Shown here piece after piece: positions 16,177 to 24,131 of a DNA stretch of 37,016 nt; position 1 is the first letter of the stretch; each line of letters starts with the position of its first letter. The DNA lies in contig JAJFFB010000197.1 in NCBI GenBank assembly GCA_021776925.1, positions 1 through 37,016 on the forward strand, written 5' to 3'. This DNA is from Planctomycetota bacterium (GTDB taxonomy: Bacteria; Planctomycetota; UBA1135). A program made the position numbers and the translations under genes. Under the pieces are notes generated by a model, which was given only the letters and a program-made list of their open reading frames with translations, ran no database searches and was not told the origin of the DNA.

Positions 16177-18474
16177 TCAGTCCGACAGGGCCGATCCGAG
16201 GATCTCCATCTGCGCCCGCAGGATTTCGATCTGACCGTGCGGGTAATCGGGATGTGCGCGGGTCATGGGTGACGCAAGGCGTTCGATCTGATGCGCACAC
16301 TCGGCGATCCGCGCGGTGAGCATGGCTTCGACCATCGCCATCTTGCGATTCAGAGTGCGAACCTGCATCTCCTGTCGCTCCAATTCCCCGCTCGGCACCA
16401 TTCCTTTCTCGCTCAATGCGGCGAGCCCGGGAAGCTCGTGTTCTGCCAGCCGCAATTCGGCGCGCATGTCGATGGCACGGAAGGCCAGGTCCAGCGCCGC
16501 GTTGGAGTCCAGCGAGGAGTTCGCCATCCCGAGCGTGGTCGGCCCACCCAATGACGACGCGCCGGGGAAATGGGGAGTCATGACCACTTCACCTTCAGGA
16601 AGCAGTGGTTGATTGGCCCCCGGATTTGTTGGCTGTTTCGCACCGGGAAGCCCAAGCGGCTGCTGTCCCACCGCGCCTCCTGCACCCCCTCCGGATTCGA
16701 TCGCCTCGCCCCACAGGTCGGCTTCGAAAACCCGGTTTAACTGCAATCCCTCCCTGGTTGCGAATTCGCCCACGTTCGCATGCAGCCATTCCAATGCAAG
16801 GCGTTGGCTGCTTTCGGGGAACACGAGGCGCTGGCCAACGGCAAGGCGACCCGACAGACGAGGATCCACGCCAGGGTCCATCAACGATTCCCGATTCAAC
16901 CTGATGACCTCTTCAATCATCTTGGGAGAGCCATCGGTGTATTCAGCCAGCAATCGGGCCAAGGTGTCGCCCTTCTGAACCACGATGACATAACTTCCGC
17001 TTGGGAGCGAATTTTCCCCAGCCAGCAGGTCCGTTGCGGCAGGTGAAGAACCGGCATCAGAACTTCTTTGACTGGCTTCCAGGAAGTTGAGCGTGGCCTG
17101 GAGATCGGCGATCATGCTCATCAGCTTTTGGTTTTCGTCACGGAGGTCGGTGACCATGACCTCGTAACGCGCCAGCGCGGCCCAGGCTTCTTCGATGCTG
17201 CCGCGTTCGGGCTCCTGGGCCGCCAACGGTTGCGCCCCCCAACTCGCGGTGGCGAGGGCAAGGACCGTAAGCAGTCCGGCGTGGTGGAAGGTGCGTCGCA
17301 GGCGTGTGCAGCGCGTGGGCAAGGGTTCTTTGCGGCTGAGCAGCATCTTGATTCGGGTGTAGAAGTGTGTGTTCGGGTAGGACACCGCGAGCGGCGCGGC
17401 GGCAGGCGTGCGCGCGAAGGCGGGCTCGACCAGGCGGATGAGTTCGCGGGCGTAGTGTGGTCGCGAACTGCTGCGGGCGGCGATGTCGTCGGCGACCAGT
17501 TCGGTGGCCAGCCGGTGCTGGTGGTGCAGCCACCAATACAGTGGATGGATCCAGAACAGGGTGCGCGCGAGGGTGAACAGCCACACCCCGCGGGCATCGC
17601 GCTGTTGCGCGTGCGCGGCTTCGTGGCGCAACACGTGGTGCAACGCTTGTTGATGGCGCTGCAGGGTCAGGCGCGCAGGAATTACGATGACCGTGCGAAA
17701 CAGACCGAAGCAGAAGGGACGGCAGTCGCGGTCGGTGATGCGCAGACGAAGCGGGGTTTTGAGGTGGTGTGCCGGTAAGAGGTCTCGCAGCGTTTGCGGG
17801 GCCGCTCGAGTCGAGAGCAGCAGGCGCTGCAAGCGCCAGGCGCCGAAGGCCGCCCACAACAAGGAAAGGCACGAACCCGCCACGAAAAGAATCGCAATTC
17901 TCTGGCCGCGGGTGGTCTGGGGTTCGGATCCAGACACCGATGCCGACCTGCCTGAGGCCACCCCATGCAGGGGGGCGGGGTCTGGCCCGCTGGTGGTTAC
18001 AAATGTGGCTACCGAGGTGGGCAGGACGGGTGGCAGGAACTGAAATGCCAGTGGATCGGACTCAGGCCCGGCTGGAGCCCCATCGAAAGTCCTCGGCGGT
18101 GAAGAAGAGCTGGCAACGGGCAGCATTGCGGAGGGCTTCGTCGAGAGATCAGGCCGGGTACTTCCGACTTCACCAGCCCCCCCCCAAGACGCATCTGGCA
18201 GGGCGACAACCGTGGGGCGCACGGTGAGTTCATCGCCCTTGAGGCTGAGTGCGGAGGTGACCGATCCGCCGTCGGACCATGCGATCCAGCGCGGCAAGGG
18301 GATCAACGCCAGGATCAGCCACAGGCTCGCGCCAGCGACACACAATTCGGCCAGGCGCTGGCGATGCAAGGGCGAGCGATGCATCGTCACCAGCAGGCAT
18401 CCCACTCCGAGAAGCAGCGTGCTGCCGCCGAACAAAAGGGGACCGTGGTCGATTAGACGGGTGATCAAATTCAC
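16177..18474 (-). CDS. BlaR1/M56-type membrane metallopeptidase with LysM-like sensor region
   Basis: 765 aa, GTG start overlapping the blaI stop as GTGA. Membrane helices lie near 12-30, 42-61, 191-212 and 398-412. Between helices 2 and 3 is a ~125-residue Pro/Ser-rich loop. The M56 zinc motif is HEAAH (284-288) with downstream ELVADD (Glu325). Instead of the penicillin-binding-protein-like sensor of true BlaR1, the outer part holds a coiled coil (~427-468), a LysM-like unit (~494-553: YVIVVQKGDTLARLL...VGQRLVFP) and a C-terminal helical segment (~660-760). LysM binds GlcNAc-type glycans, so a cell-wall glycan signal is plausible. By analogy the peptidase would relieve BlaI repression. The sensor half is AT-richer than the core. 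Confidence 0.85.
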   Translation of the reverse strand: MNLITRLIDHGPLLFGGSTLLLGVGCLLVTMHRSPLHRQRLAELCVAGASLWLILALIPLPRWIAWSDGGSVTSALSLKGDELTVRPTVVALPDASWGGAGEVGSTRPDLSTKPSAMLPVASSSSPPRTFDGAPAGPESDPLAFQFLPPVLPTSVATFVTTSGPDPAPLHGVASGRSASVSGSEPQTTRGQRIAILFVAGSCLSLLWAAFGAWRLQRLLLSTRAAPQTLRDLLPAHHLKTPLRLRITDRDCRPFCFGLFRTVIVIPARLTLQRHQQALHHVLRHEAAHAQQRDARGVWLFTLARTLFWIHPLYWWLHHQHRLATELVADDIAARSSSRPHYARELIRLVEPAFARTPAAAPLAVSYPNTHFYTRIKMLLSRKEPLPTRCTRLRRTFHHAGLLTVLALATASWGAQPLAAQEPERGSIEEAWAALARYEVMVTDLRDENQKLMSMIADLQATLNFLEASQRSSDAGSSPAATDLLAGENSLPSGSYVIVVQKGDTLARLLAEYTDGSPKMIEEVIRLNRESLMDPGVDPRLSGRLAVGQRLVFPESSQRLALEWLHANVGEFATREGLQLNRVFEADLWGEAIESGGGAGGAVGQQPLGLPGAKQPTNPGANQPLLPEGEVVMTPHFPGASSLGGPTTLGMANSSLDSNAALDLAFRAIDMRAELRLAEHELPGLAALSEKGMVPSGELERQEMQVRTLNRKMAMVEAMLTARIAECAHQIERLASPMTRAHPDYPHGQIEILRAQMEILGSALSD
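18177..18185 (-). repeat. G9 homopolymer in the coding strand
   Basis: Nine C on + (G9 in the gene), at about residues 97-100 in the Pro/Ser-rich loop of the BlaR1-like protein. Confidence 0.9.
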
Positions 18475-18908
18475 TTCCCTTCCTCCTCATCGCGGTCGCC
18501 GTGGGAGCCCTCTGCACCCTCGCCCTGAGCGGCTTCGACCTTGGCGAGCAGAGCCTTGAGTTGCTGCAATTCACGCGGTGTCGGTCGCTGGATCGACAGC
18601 GCGCTCTGTACCAATTGGTCGACCGAACCGTCGAAGACGCGCTCCATCAAGCCGGAGAGCAGGCGATGGCTGGTGGGTTCGCGCTGCTGCGTGGCGCGGT
18701 AGATGAAGCTGCGCCCCTGGCTGCGATGCTCGACCAGGCCCTTTTGTTCCATCGTGCGCAGGAAGGCCTGCACCGTGTTCTGCACGATCGGCAGACGCGC
18801 GGCGAGACGCTGGTGCACCTGCCGTACGGTGGCTTCGCCCTGGTCCCACAGGACCTTGAGGATCTCGAGTTCGCGTTCGGTGGGGCTGGGTGAGTCGGTG
18901 TGGCTCAT
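18471..18908 (-). CDS. BlaI/MecI family winged-helix repressor
   Basis: 145 aa. The N-terminal winged helix PTERELEILKVLWDQGEATV, then NTVQAFLRTMEQKGLVEH and GRSFIYRA, is the BlaI/MecI/CopY DNA-binding domain. The C-terminal ~60 residues (LLSGLMERVFDGSVDQLVQ) form the dimerisation part, with a charged tail. It overlaps the BlaR1-type gene by 4 bases. The pair should form a proteolysis-controlled repressor switch, probably autoregulated through the inverted repeat in its own promoter region. Target genes beyond the pair are unknown; no beta-lactamase is in the window. Confidence 0.93.
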   Translation of the reverse strand: MSHTDSPSPTERELEILKVLWDQGEATVRQVHQRLAARLPIVQNTVQAFLRTMEQKGLVEHRSQGRSFIYRATQQREPTSHRLLSGLMERVFDGSVDQLVQSALSIQRPTPRELQQLKALLAKVEAAQGEGAEGSHGDRDEEEGK

Positions 18909-18928
18909 GGATCGCTTAAGACTCTACA

Positions 18929-18942
18929 CTTAGACAACTAAG
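18929..18942. promoter_or_regulatory. Putative BlaI operator (inverted repeat CTTAG-N4-CTAAG)
   Basis: CTTAGACAACTAAG is a perfect 5-bp inverted repeat with a 4-base spacer, ~20 bases upstream of the blaI start and inside the promoter, where an autorepressor would bind. It is not the textbook TACA/TGTA BlaI site, so assignment rests on position and symmetry. Confidence 0.5.
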
Positions 18943-18949
18943 CGTTACC

Positions 18950-18955
18950 TGTCAA
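18950..18955 (-). promoter_or_regulatory. -35 element TTGACA of the blaI-blaR1 promoter
   Basis: On the minus strand TTGACA matches the sigma-70 -35 consensus exactly. A 17-base spacer leads to TAAGTG, a poor -10, which lies in the putative operator. TCTAAG at 15 bases is an alternative. Confidence 0.45.
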
Positions 18956-18976
18956 GCAATCCGACGTCACAATTTT

Positions 18977-21112
18977 TCAATCCTGGGACCAGATCTGCTC
19001 CAAAACCCCGAGTTCATCAAACTTTGCGGCCGCGGTCAGGAAATGGGCGGTGATCCAGAAAACCGTCCAGCCCTCGACGTAACCGCCGCGAAAACGATCG
19101 GGATCGCTGAGATCGCCGGCCTGGGCGAAGCGCGTCTGCTGCAACTGCTCCCCCTGGCTCCCGTCGGCGTCGATCATCTGCCCGGCGCTGCGAAAGAGGA
19201 CCAGGGCGAGGTCTTGCAAATCCTGCCGCTGGGTGAGTTGGCCGAGGCGGTAGACCTCGGGCGCATAGACCACTCCATAAACGTCGAGGTGCATGTTCTG
19301 CACCGACACCGAAGTCCAGCCGCGGGTCTTGAGCGCGTGGTCGCGCAGGCGCCCGGGCGGCAGATCGATGTCCCACAACACGGTGTAGCTCAGGGCGACG
19401 TCGCAGGCATGGCCGGCCCAATCCAGATAACGGTCTTCTCCGGTCGCATCGTAGGCGGCAAGAAAGGCCTGAAATCCGGCCCACGCTCCCTCCTTGTCCT
19501 CGCAGCGCGCATCCAGGGTTCCGCCCCAATAGGGTTCCTGCATGCTCAGGTGGCGAGCACCGTAATGGTCGGTGGCGCGCAGTGCGGCGCGGGCCCAAAG
19601 CGCTTGGTCGAAGAGTTGGCTGGCGCGGAACAACGGCCGGATCAGAAAGGCTTCGTTGGTGGAGCGCGGGTGCCACTGCGGATCGAGCAGTCGCTCGGCA
19701 TGGACGTCGCAGGCGCGTTGCAAGAAGGCTTCCCATTGCGGAACCTGCAAGCCCTGCTTGCGCGCCACCGCGATCGCCGCGGCGAAGGTATCCATCGCCT
19801 GCCCTTGCGAGATCGGATCCTGCCGCGACCACTCGCCGCTCTCGCCGTCAACCGCGAGGAGGAATCCCTTTTCGTTGAAAGGCGCCTGGCACAGCAGGTC
19901 CAGACACGCCCTGGCCATGGCGCGGGCTTGGTCGTCCTGCAGGCGCTCGGCCAACTGCAATAGGGCATATCCCGGAGCGTCGGATTGGCCGGCCCAGCCC
20001 ATCACATAGAGACTCGGGTTGCTGGGGTACATGGCGAAACCGGACCGGGGCGCGTATTGCGGCCGCCAACGGCTGCGGGCGAAGCGCACCTTGTCGCCGA
20101 CGATGTCGGCGACGCGTGGCAGTCCGGCCGAGGAAAAGGGTGCGTGAATCTTCAACGCCGCGGCGAGCGCGGTCCGGAAACCGAAGCCCTGGACAGGCAC
20201 TTCATAGGCCTGGAGGAAGGACTCTTTTTCGATCACCGCGCCCGGCGGGGCTTGGATCCAGCCACGATCCCAACGCGAGGTCTGCTGCTGCCCACTCTTG
20301 ACCACACCGCTCTGGCCGTTGAGGACCACCGGCCCCGACAGACCCGCGAGCAGCGTGCCCGCGGCGTGGTGTTCCACGCCCAGCGACCACCACGCGTCTG
20401 CAGTGGGGGAATGGGGCAGACGCGACGGCTTCAGGTGCAAGGCGGCTCCAAGCCCGAACTCTTGCGGGCGCAGAGTGGTTCCTTGTCGGTGCTCCGGGGG
20501 AGTTCCGCTCGGCCACTCAAAACTGGCAAAGGGTGCTGGAAAACGATGTTCCTGGAAGTACAGGCGTTCGCCATCCTCACCCTTCCATACCGGCACCAAT
20601 CCCTGCCAGCCCTGGGCTCGCGATGCGGCGCCGGCCGGATTGCCGTAATAGAGGATGCCAGGGAGCAGCACTCCCTTGCCATGGCCGGGTGCCAGCCAGT
20701 GGATTGCGAGAACCGAGGGCGGAGATCGTTGGGCGCCCTGCCAGATCCAGCGGCGCACCGAGTAGAAACCGTTCGGCGACGGACGCAGGGAATCCTGGAT
20801 CTGCCAGACACCGTGTTCGGTCTTGACCTCGCCTTCCAACACCAGCCACGGACCCTTGCGCTGCACACTCTCGATCGTTCCGTGGTCCCAATGCCGCGGC
20901 CAGCCGTTCTCGATCTGAGCGCCCACGCGAAACACCCCGGCGGTTTCACTGCGCAAGCAAAGGACTCCGTGGTCGTAGACCTCGAGTTCCAGGGCACCCT
21001 CGCGATCCACCACCTTGAGCAACTGGGTCCCCGAGCGCAGGCTGGCTCCGGGCGCGTCGGGCTCCGCGCTCTGCCCACAGACCAAAGCGGCGAGGATCAG
21101 GAGCAGGTGCAT
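18977..21112 (-). CDS. Secreted protein, probable (alpha/alpha)6-barrel glycosidase-like, unknown specificity
   Basis: 711 aa with a short Sec signal peptide (MHLLLILAALVCGQSA). Residues ~20-300 look like a beta-sandwich domain (repeated short strands, WIWQGAQRS, WSLGVEHHAAGTLLAG). Residues ~360-700 are helical with six-hairpin-glycosidase flavour: WAGQSDAPGYALLQLAERL, QGQAMDTFAAAIAVAR, PYWGGTLDARCEDKEGAW, FLAAYDATGEDRYLDWA, GGYVEGWTVFWI. Regular helix pairs with conserved aromatics suit polysaccharide binding. I recognise no named family. It starts 10 bases after the azurin-fusion gene and is likely cotranscribed. Its 3' end abuts the blaI promoter region. Confidence 0.6.
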   Translation of the reverse strand: MHLLLILAALVCGQSAEPDAPGASLRSGTQLLKVVDREGALELEVYDHGVLCLRSETAGVFRVGAQIENGWPRHWDHGTIESVQRKGPWLVLEGEVKTEHGVWQIQDSLRPSPNGFYSVRRWIWQGAQRSPPSVLAIHWLAPGHGKGVLLPGILYYGNPAGAASRAQGWQGLVPVWKGEDGERLYFQEHRFPAPFASFEWPSGTPPEHRQGTTLRPQEFGLGAALHLKPSRLPHSPTADAWWSLGVEHHAAGTLLAGLSGPVVLNGQSGVVKSGQQQTSRWDRGWIQAPPGAVIEKESFLQAYEVPVQGFGFRTALAAALKIHAPFSSAGLPRVADIVGDKVRFARSRWRPQYAPRSGFAMYPSNPSLYVMGWAGQSDAPGYALLQLAERLQDDQARAMARACLDLLCQAPFNEKGFLLAVDGESGEWSRQDPISQGQAMDTFAAAIAVARKQGLQVPQWEAFLQRACDVHAERLLDPQWHPRSTNEAFLIRPLFRASQLFDQALWARAALRATDHYGARHLSMQEPYWGGTLDARCEDKEGAWAGFQAFLAAYDATGEDRYLDWAGHACDVALSYTVLWDIDLPPGRLRDHALKTRGWTSVSVQNMHLDVYGVVYAPEVYRLGQLTQRQDLQDLALVLFRSAGQMIDADGSQGEQLQQTRFAQAGDLSDPDRFRGGYVEGWTVFWITAHFLTAAAKFDELGVLEQIWSQD

Positions 21113-21122
21113 GCGCGGCCTG

Positions 21123-24062
21123 CTAAGGAACCACCTTCATGATCCCACGCATCATGCGCCAGTGACCGGGAAAGGTGCACAGGAAGTCGTAATCGCCTGG
21201 TTCGGTGGGGGCGGTGAACTCGAGCACCTGGTGCTCCCTGTTATTGAGCAGGCGCGAAGCCACCAGGATCTGATCGTTCTTGGGCACGAAACCCACCTTG
21301 AAACCGTCACCGCCCAGGGCTTCGGCGGCCATGCCGATGCTTTCGGCCGAACCCGGCTTGCCGATCAGCAGGTTGTGCGGCATGTAGTCCGGGTTCTCGA
21401 ACCACAGCTTGACCGGCTGCCCGGCCTTGACGCTGAATTCGGTGCGGTCGTACTTCATGCCTTCGACCACGGTGCGCAGCACGATGGCGTCGGCGTCGGG
21501 TTGTACGACGGGCTCGCTGGCGTGCTCCTCGAGGGCGGCTGCCTCGACCGGTTGCGCGGCGTTGTGGCTCCAGAACTGGTCCACCGTGCCCGCGGCGATG
21601 CGTGCTTTGGCTTCGGGCGAAGCGAGCACCAGTGCGAGCAGGTCTTTATTTACCACGTTGTGCTGCTGGTGCAGCCACAAGGCCTCGAGCAGGTGATGCG
21701 CGTCGGCCGCATCGGTCGGGTCGAATTGCGCCATCCACTCCTGGGTGGCGGCGATCACCGCCGCGCTGTCCCGCTCCGACAATTCGACCCGGGCGCGCTG
21801 ACGGATGACGTTGATCGGGTGCTTGAGCGCCTCGAGCAGGGCTTCGATCGGTTGGCCGTCGATGGCGACGTGCTCGGACAGCGGCCGCCCGGTGGCGGTC
21901 AGACGGAAGATGCGCCCGTGGGCGTGGTCGCGACTGGGGTCACGCACGTTGTGCTGCATGTGACCGACGATGGCGTTGGCCCAGTCCGACACGTAGAGCG
22001 CACCGTCGTCGCCGATCTCGAAATCGGTGGGACGGAAGTTGGGGTCGCCGGCGACCAGCAGGTCGTCAACCTCGTTGCCGCTGGCATCGCCGTTCTCGAG
22101 GTTGAAATCGAGGCGGTACTGCTTGATGCCGAGGAAGGCGATCGAGTTGCAGATCAGGAAGTTCCCTTGATAGGACTCGGGAAAGTGTTCACTGGAGAGA
22201 ATGCCGCTCGAACAAACCGGTCGCACGGTGTGGTTGAGCAGCTTGCGCATCGTGAAGCCGCCCTTGCCATCGGGCTTGACCTGAAAGGCACGGCCGCCGG
22301 TGCCGTCGGTGGCGTAGTGATAACCCCAGTAGTCGAAACTGATGCCGTGCGGGTTGGGGTTGTTGGTGGCATGGAAGCTGAACTCATAAGTGCGCGGGTT
22401 GAAGCGGTACATGCCCGAGGCACCCGACTGCTGGTTGCTGCTCCATGGCGACTCGACGTTGGAAACGTGGAACACCCCGCGCTGGTAATAGACGAATCCA
22501 TCGGGCCCGAAAACGAAGTTGTTGGCGGTGTGATGGGTGTCGGCCGAGTCCAGGCCGCCCAAGACACGGATGCGCACGTCGGCGACGTCGTCGCCATCGG
22601 TGTCCTTCAGGAACAACAGATTCGGTGCCGACGCCACCAGCACGCCACCGTTCCAGAATTCGAAACCGGTCGGGTTGTGCACGTGGGCGAAGGTGATCGC
22701 GCGGTCGGCGACGCCGTCTCGGTCCTCGTCGGGAAGGATCAGGAGGCGGTCTCCCATTTCTCCGGTTGGCTCCCATTTGGGATAGGTCTTCCACGCCGCC
22801 ACCCACAGGCGGCCGCGCGTGTCGACGCCGAGTTGCACCGGGTTGACCAGTTCCGGGAACATCTCCTCGGAAGCAAAAAGATTGGCTTCGAGGCCTTCCT
22901 GCAGCTGCATTTTGGCCAGGCTTTCGGCGCCGGTCATGTAGTCGTTGGTGCCGGTCTTGCTGACCCCGCCCTGTAATTGCGGCACGTCGAGGTTGGAAAT
23001 GACCTCGACCGGCGCCGGCACCTTGCTGTCATCGGCTTCGATCGCGCGCCCGTTGGCAGCAGCCCAGATGACCTGGTCGCGGTTGGCGCTCATGATGTCG
23101 AGCTGCACCAGTTCGTGCTGCAGCACCTCGGCGTTGGTCTGCCCGTCGGTGAACTTGAGCGTCGAGCGGCTGCCCCAGACGTCGTTGCCGTCGGTGGCGC
23201 GGTAACGGTTGAACCAGTGCCAGTTCTTGTCCAGCACTGCGCTGCGCACCGCCTCCAAGCGCGCCTCAGGAATCGAAGGCAGAGTTCCATTCAACTCCGT
23301 CAGCACGGTTTCGGCGATGCGCCGGTTACCGAGCTCATTGAGGTGGATGCCATTGATCGTCAGCGCATCCTCGGACTCTTGATAATGTCGCTGCGAGGGG
23401 CCGAACAGATTGATGAAGGGCACGTCCATCTCTTCGGCGATCTGTTGCATCGCTTCGGTGTAGACACCCAGGCGAACGTTGTTCTCGCGCCCGTCCGGCA
23501 GGTTGGGGTCGTCCAGGTTTTCGTGCGCGATCGGGGAGCACAAGATGACCCGCGCATTGTCGCCGCCGGAGTAATTCTTTTGCCGCGTCTTGTGGATCCA
23601 CAGGATCAGTTCGTCCCTGAATTGATCGGGCTTGCTGTCGAAGGACTCGTTGTAGCCGAACATCGCCACGACCACGTCGGCCTCGGTCAGGCGCAGATAG
23701 TCCTCGGCGCTGGGAAAGCCCTTGTTGCGCGGCCGGTGGTCGATGCGGTCGCCGGTGTAGCCGAGGTTGCGAATCACCAGCTTGAGCTCGGGATAGGCAC
23801 TCTGCAGATAGGCCTCGAGCCAGCCGTGGTGCTGCATGCGGTCGGCCAGGCCGTTGCCGATCAGGACCACGTGATCGCCCTGGCGGAAAGGTGATTGTGC
23901 TTGCCCAGCGCCCTCGACCGGCCCCGCTGTCGAGGGCGCCACGCTGGAACCCGGAGAGGACTCCACCTCGACGCCAGCGGCGGATTGCGGATCAGAAGGA
24001 GTGCATGAGGCCAGGAGGGCGGCCGTCAGAGCGGAGGAAAGAAGGAGAAGCCGGGGGGACAT
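21123..24062 (-). CDS. Lipoprotein fusing SGNH hydrolase-like, PVC-type propeller dehydrogenase and azurin-like copper domains
   Basis: 979 aa. The lipobox LLASC (Cys20) is followed by a low-complexity linker. Residues ~64-260 are SGNH-like, but block I reads IGNGLAD without the GDS serine. MFGYNES (Gly136, Asn138) and NGIHLN (His240) mark blocks III and V. Residues ~380-760 form the PVC-type membrane-bound dehydrogenase beta-propeller (GVDTRGRLWVAAWKTYPKW, DEDRDGVADRA, FEIGDDGALYVSDW). A helical HEAT-like part follows. The last ~100 residues are a cupredoxin with blue-copper ligands His896, Cys962 (FLCTFPGHW), His967 and Met971. The usual C-terminal CxxCH heme motif of this family is absent; the copper domain may replace it as electron acceptor. 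Substrate unknown, probably a sugar or alcohol. Confidence 0.88.
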   Translation of the reverse strand: MSPRLLLLSSALTAALLASCTPSDPQSAAGVEVESSPGSSVAPSTAGPVEGAGQAQSPFRQGDHVVLIGNGLADRMQHHGWLEAYLQSAYPELKLVIRNLGYTGDRIDHRPRNKGFPSAEDYLRLTEADVVVAMFGYNESFDSKPDQFRDELILWIHKTRQKNYSGGDNARVILCSPIAHENLDDPNLPDGRENNVRLGVYTEAMQQIAEEMDVPFINLFGPSQRHYQESEDALTINGIHLNELGNRRIAETVLTELNGTLPSIPEARLEAVRSAVLDKNWHWFNRYRATDGNDVWGSRSTLKFTDGQTNAEVLQHELVQLDIMSANRDQVIWAAANGRAIEADDSKVPAPVEVISNLDVPQLQGGVSKTGTNDYMTGAESLAKMQLQEGLEANLFASEEMFPELVNPVQLGVDTRGRLWVAAWKTYPKWEPTGEMGDRLLILPDEDRDGVADRAITFAHVHNPTGFEFWNGGVLVASAPNLLFLKDTDGDDVADVRIRVLGGLDSADTHHTANNFVFGPDGFVYYQRGVFHVSNVESPWSSNQQSGASGMYRFNPRTYEFSFHATNNPNPHGISFDYWGYHYATDGTGGRAFQVKPDGKGGFTMRKLLNHTVRPVCSSGILSSEHFPESYQGNFLICNSIAFLGIKQYRLDFNLENGDASGNEVDDLLVAGDPNFRPTDFEIGDDGALYVSDWANAIVGHMQHNVRDPSRDHAHGRIFRLTATGRPLSEHVAIDGQPIEALLEALKHPINVIRQRARVELSERDSAAVIAATQEWMAQFDPTDAADAHHLLEALWLHQQHNVVNKDLLALVLASPEAKARIAAGTVDQFWSHNAAQPVEAAALEEHASEPVVQPDADAIVLRTVVEGMKYDRTEFSVKAGQPVKLWFENPDYMPHNLLIGKPGSAESIGMAAEALGGDGFKVGFVPKNDQILVASRLLNNREHQVLEFTAPTEPGDYDFLCTFPGHWRMMRGIMKVVP

Positions 24063-24081
24063 TGCTGGGGCAATCGGGCGC

Positions 24082-24100
24082 GGGGCGCCGTGCGCGCCCC
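24082..24100. other. Perfect 7-bp hairpin in the gap between radical SAM and azurin-fusion genes
   Basis: GGGGCGC and GCGCCCC flank a 5-base loop, 20 bases upstream of the azurin-fusion start and 32 bases past the radical SAM stop. It has no T-run on either side, so it could be a leader structure or weak attenuator rather than an intrinsic terminator. A TAGAAT -10-like hexamer lies just upstream on the minus strand. Confidence 0.4.
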
Positions 24101-24131
24101 ATCGTCCGCGGATTCTAGGCGGTCCCGGCCC

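Noticed and set aside
21015..22976. 653-aa plus-strand open frame
   Set aside because: Antisense to the propeller and azurin parts of the fusion lipoprotein, which have clear motifs.
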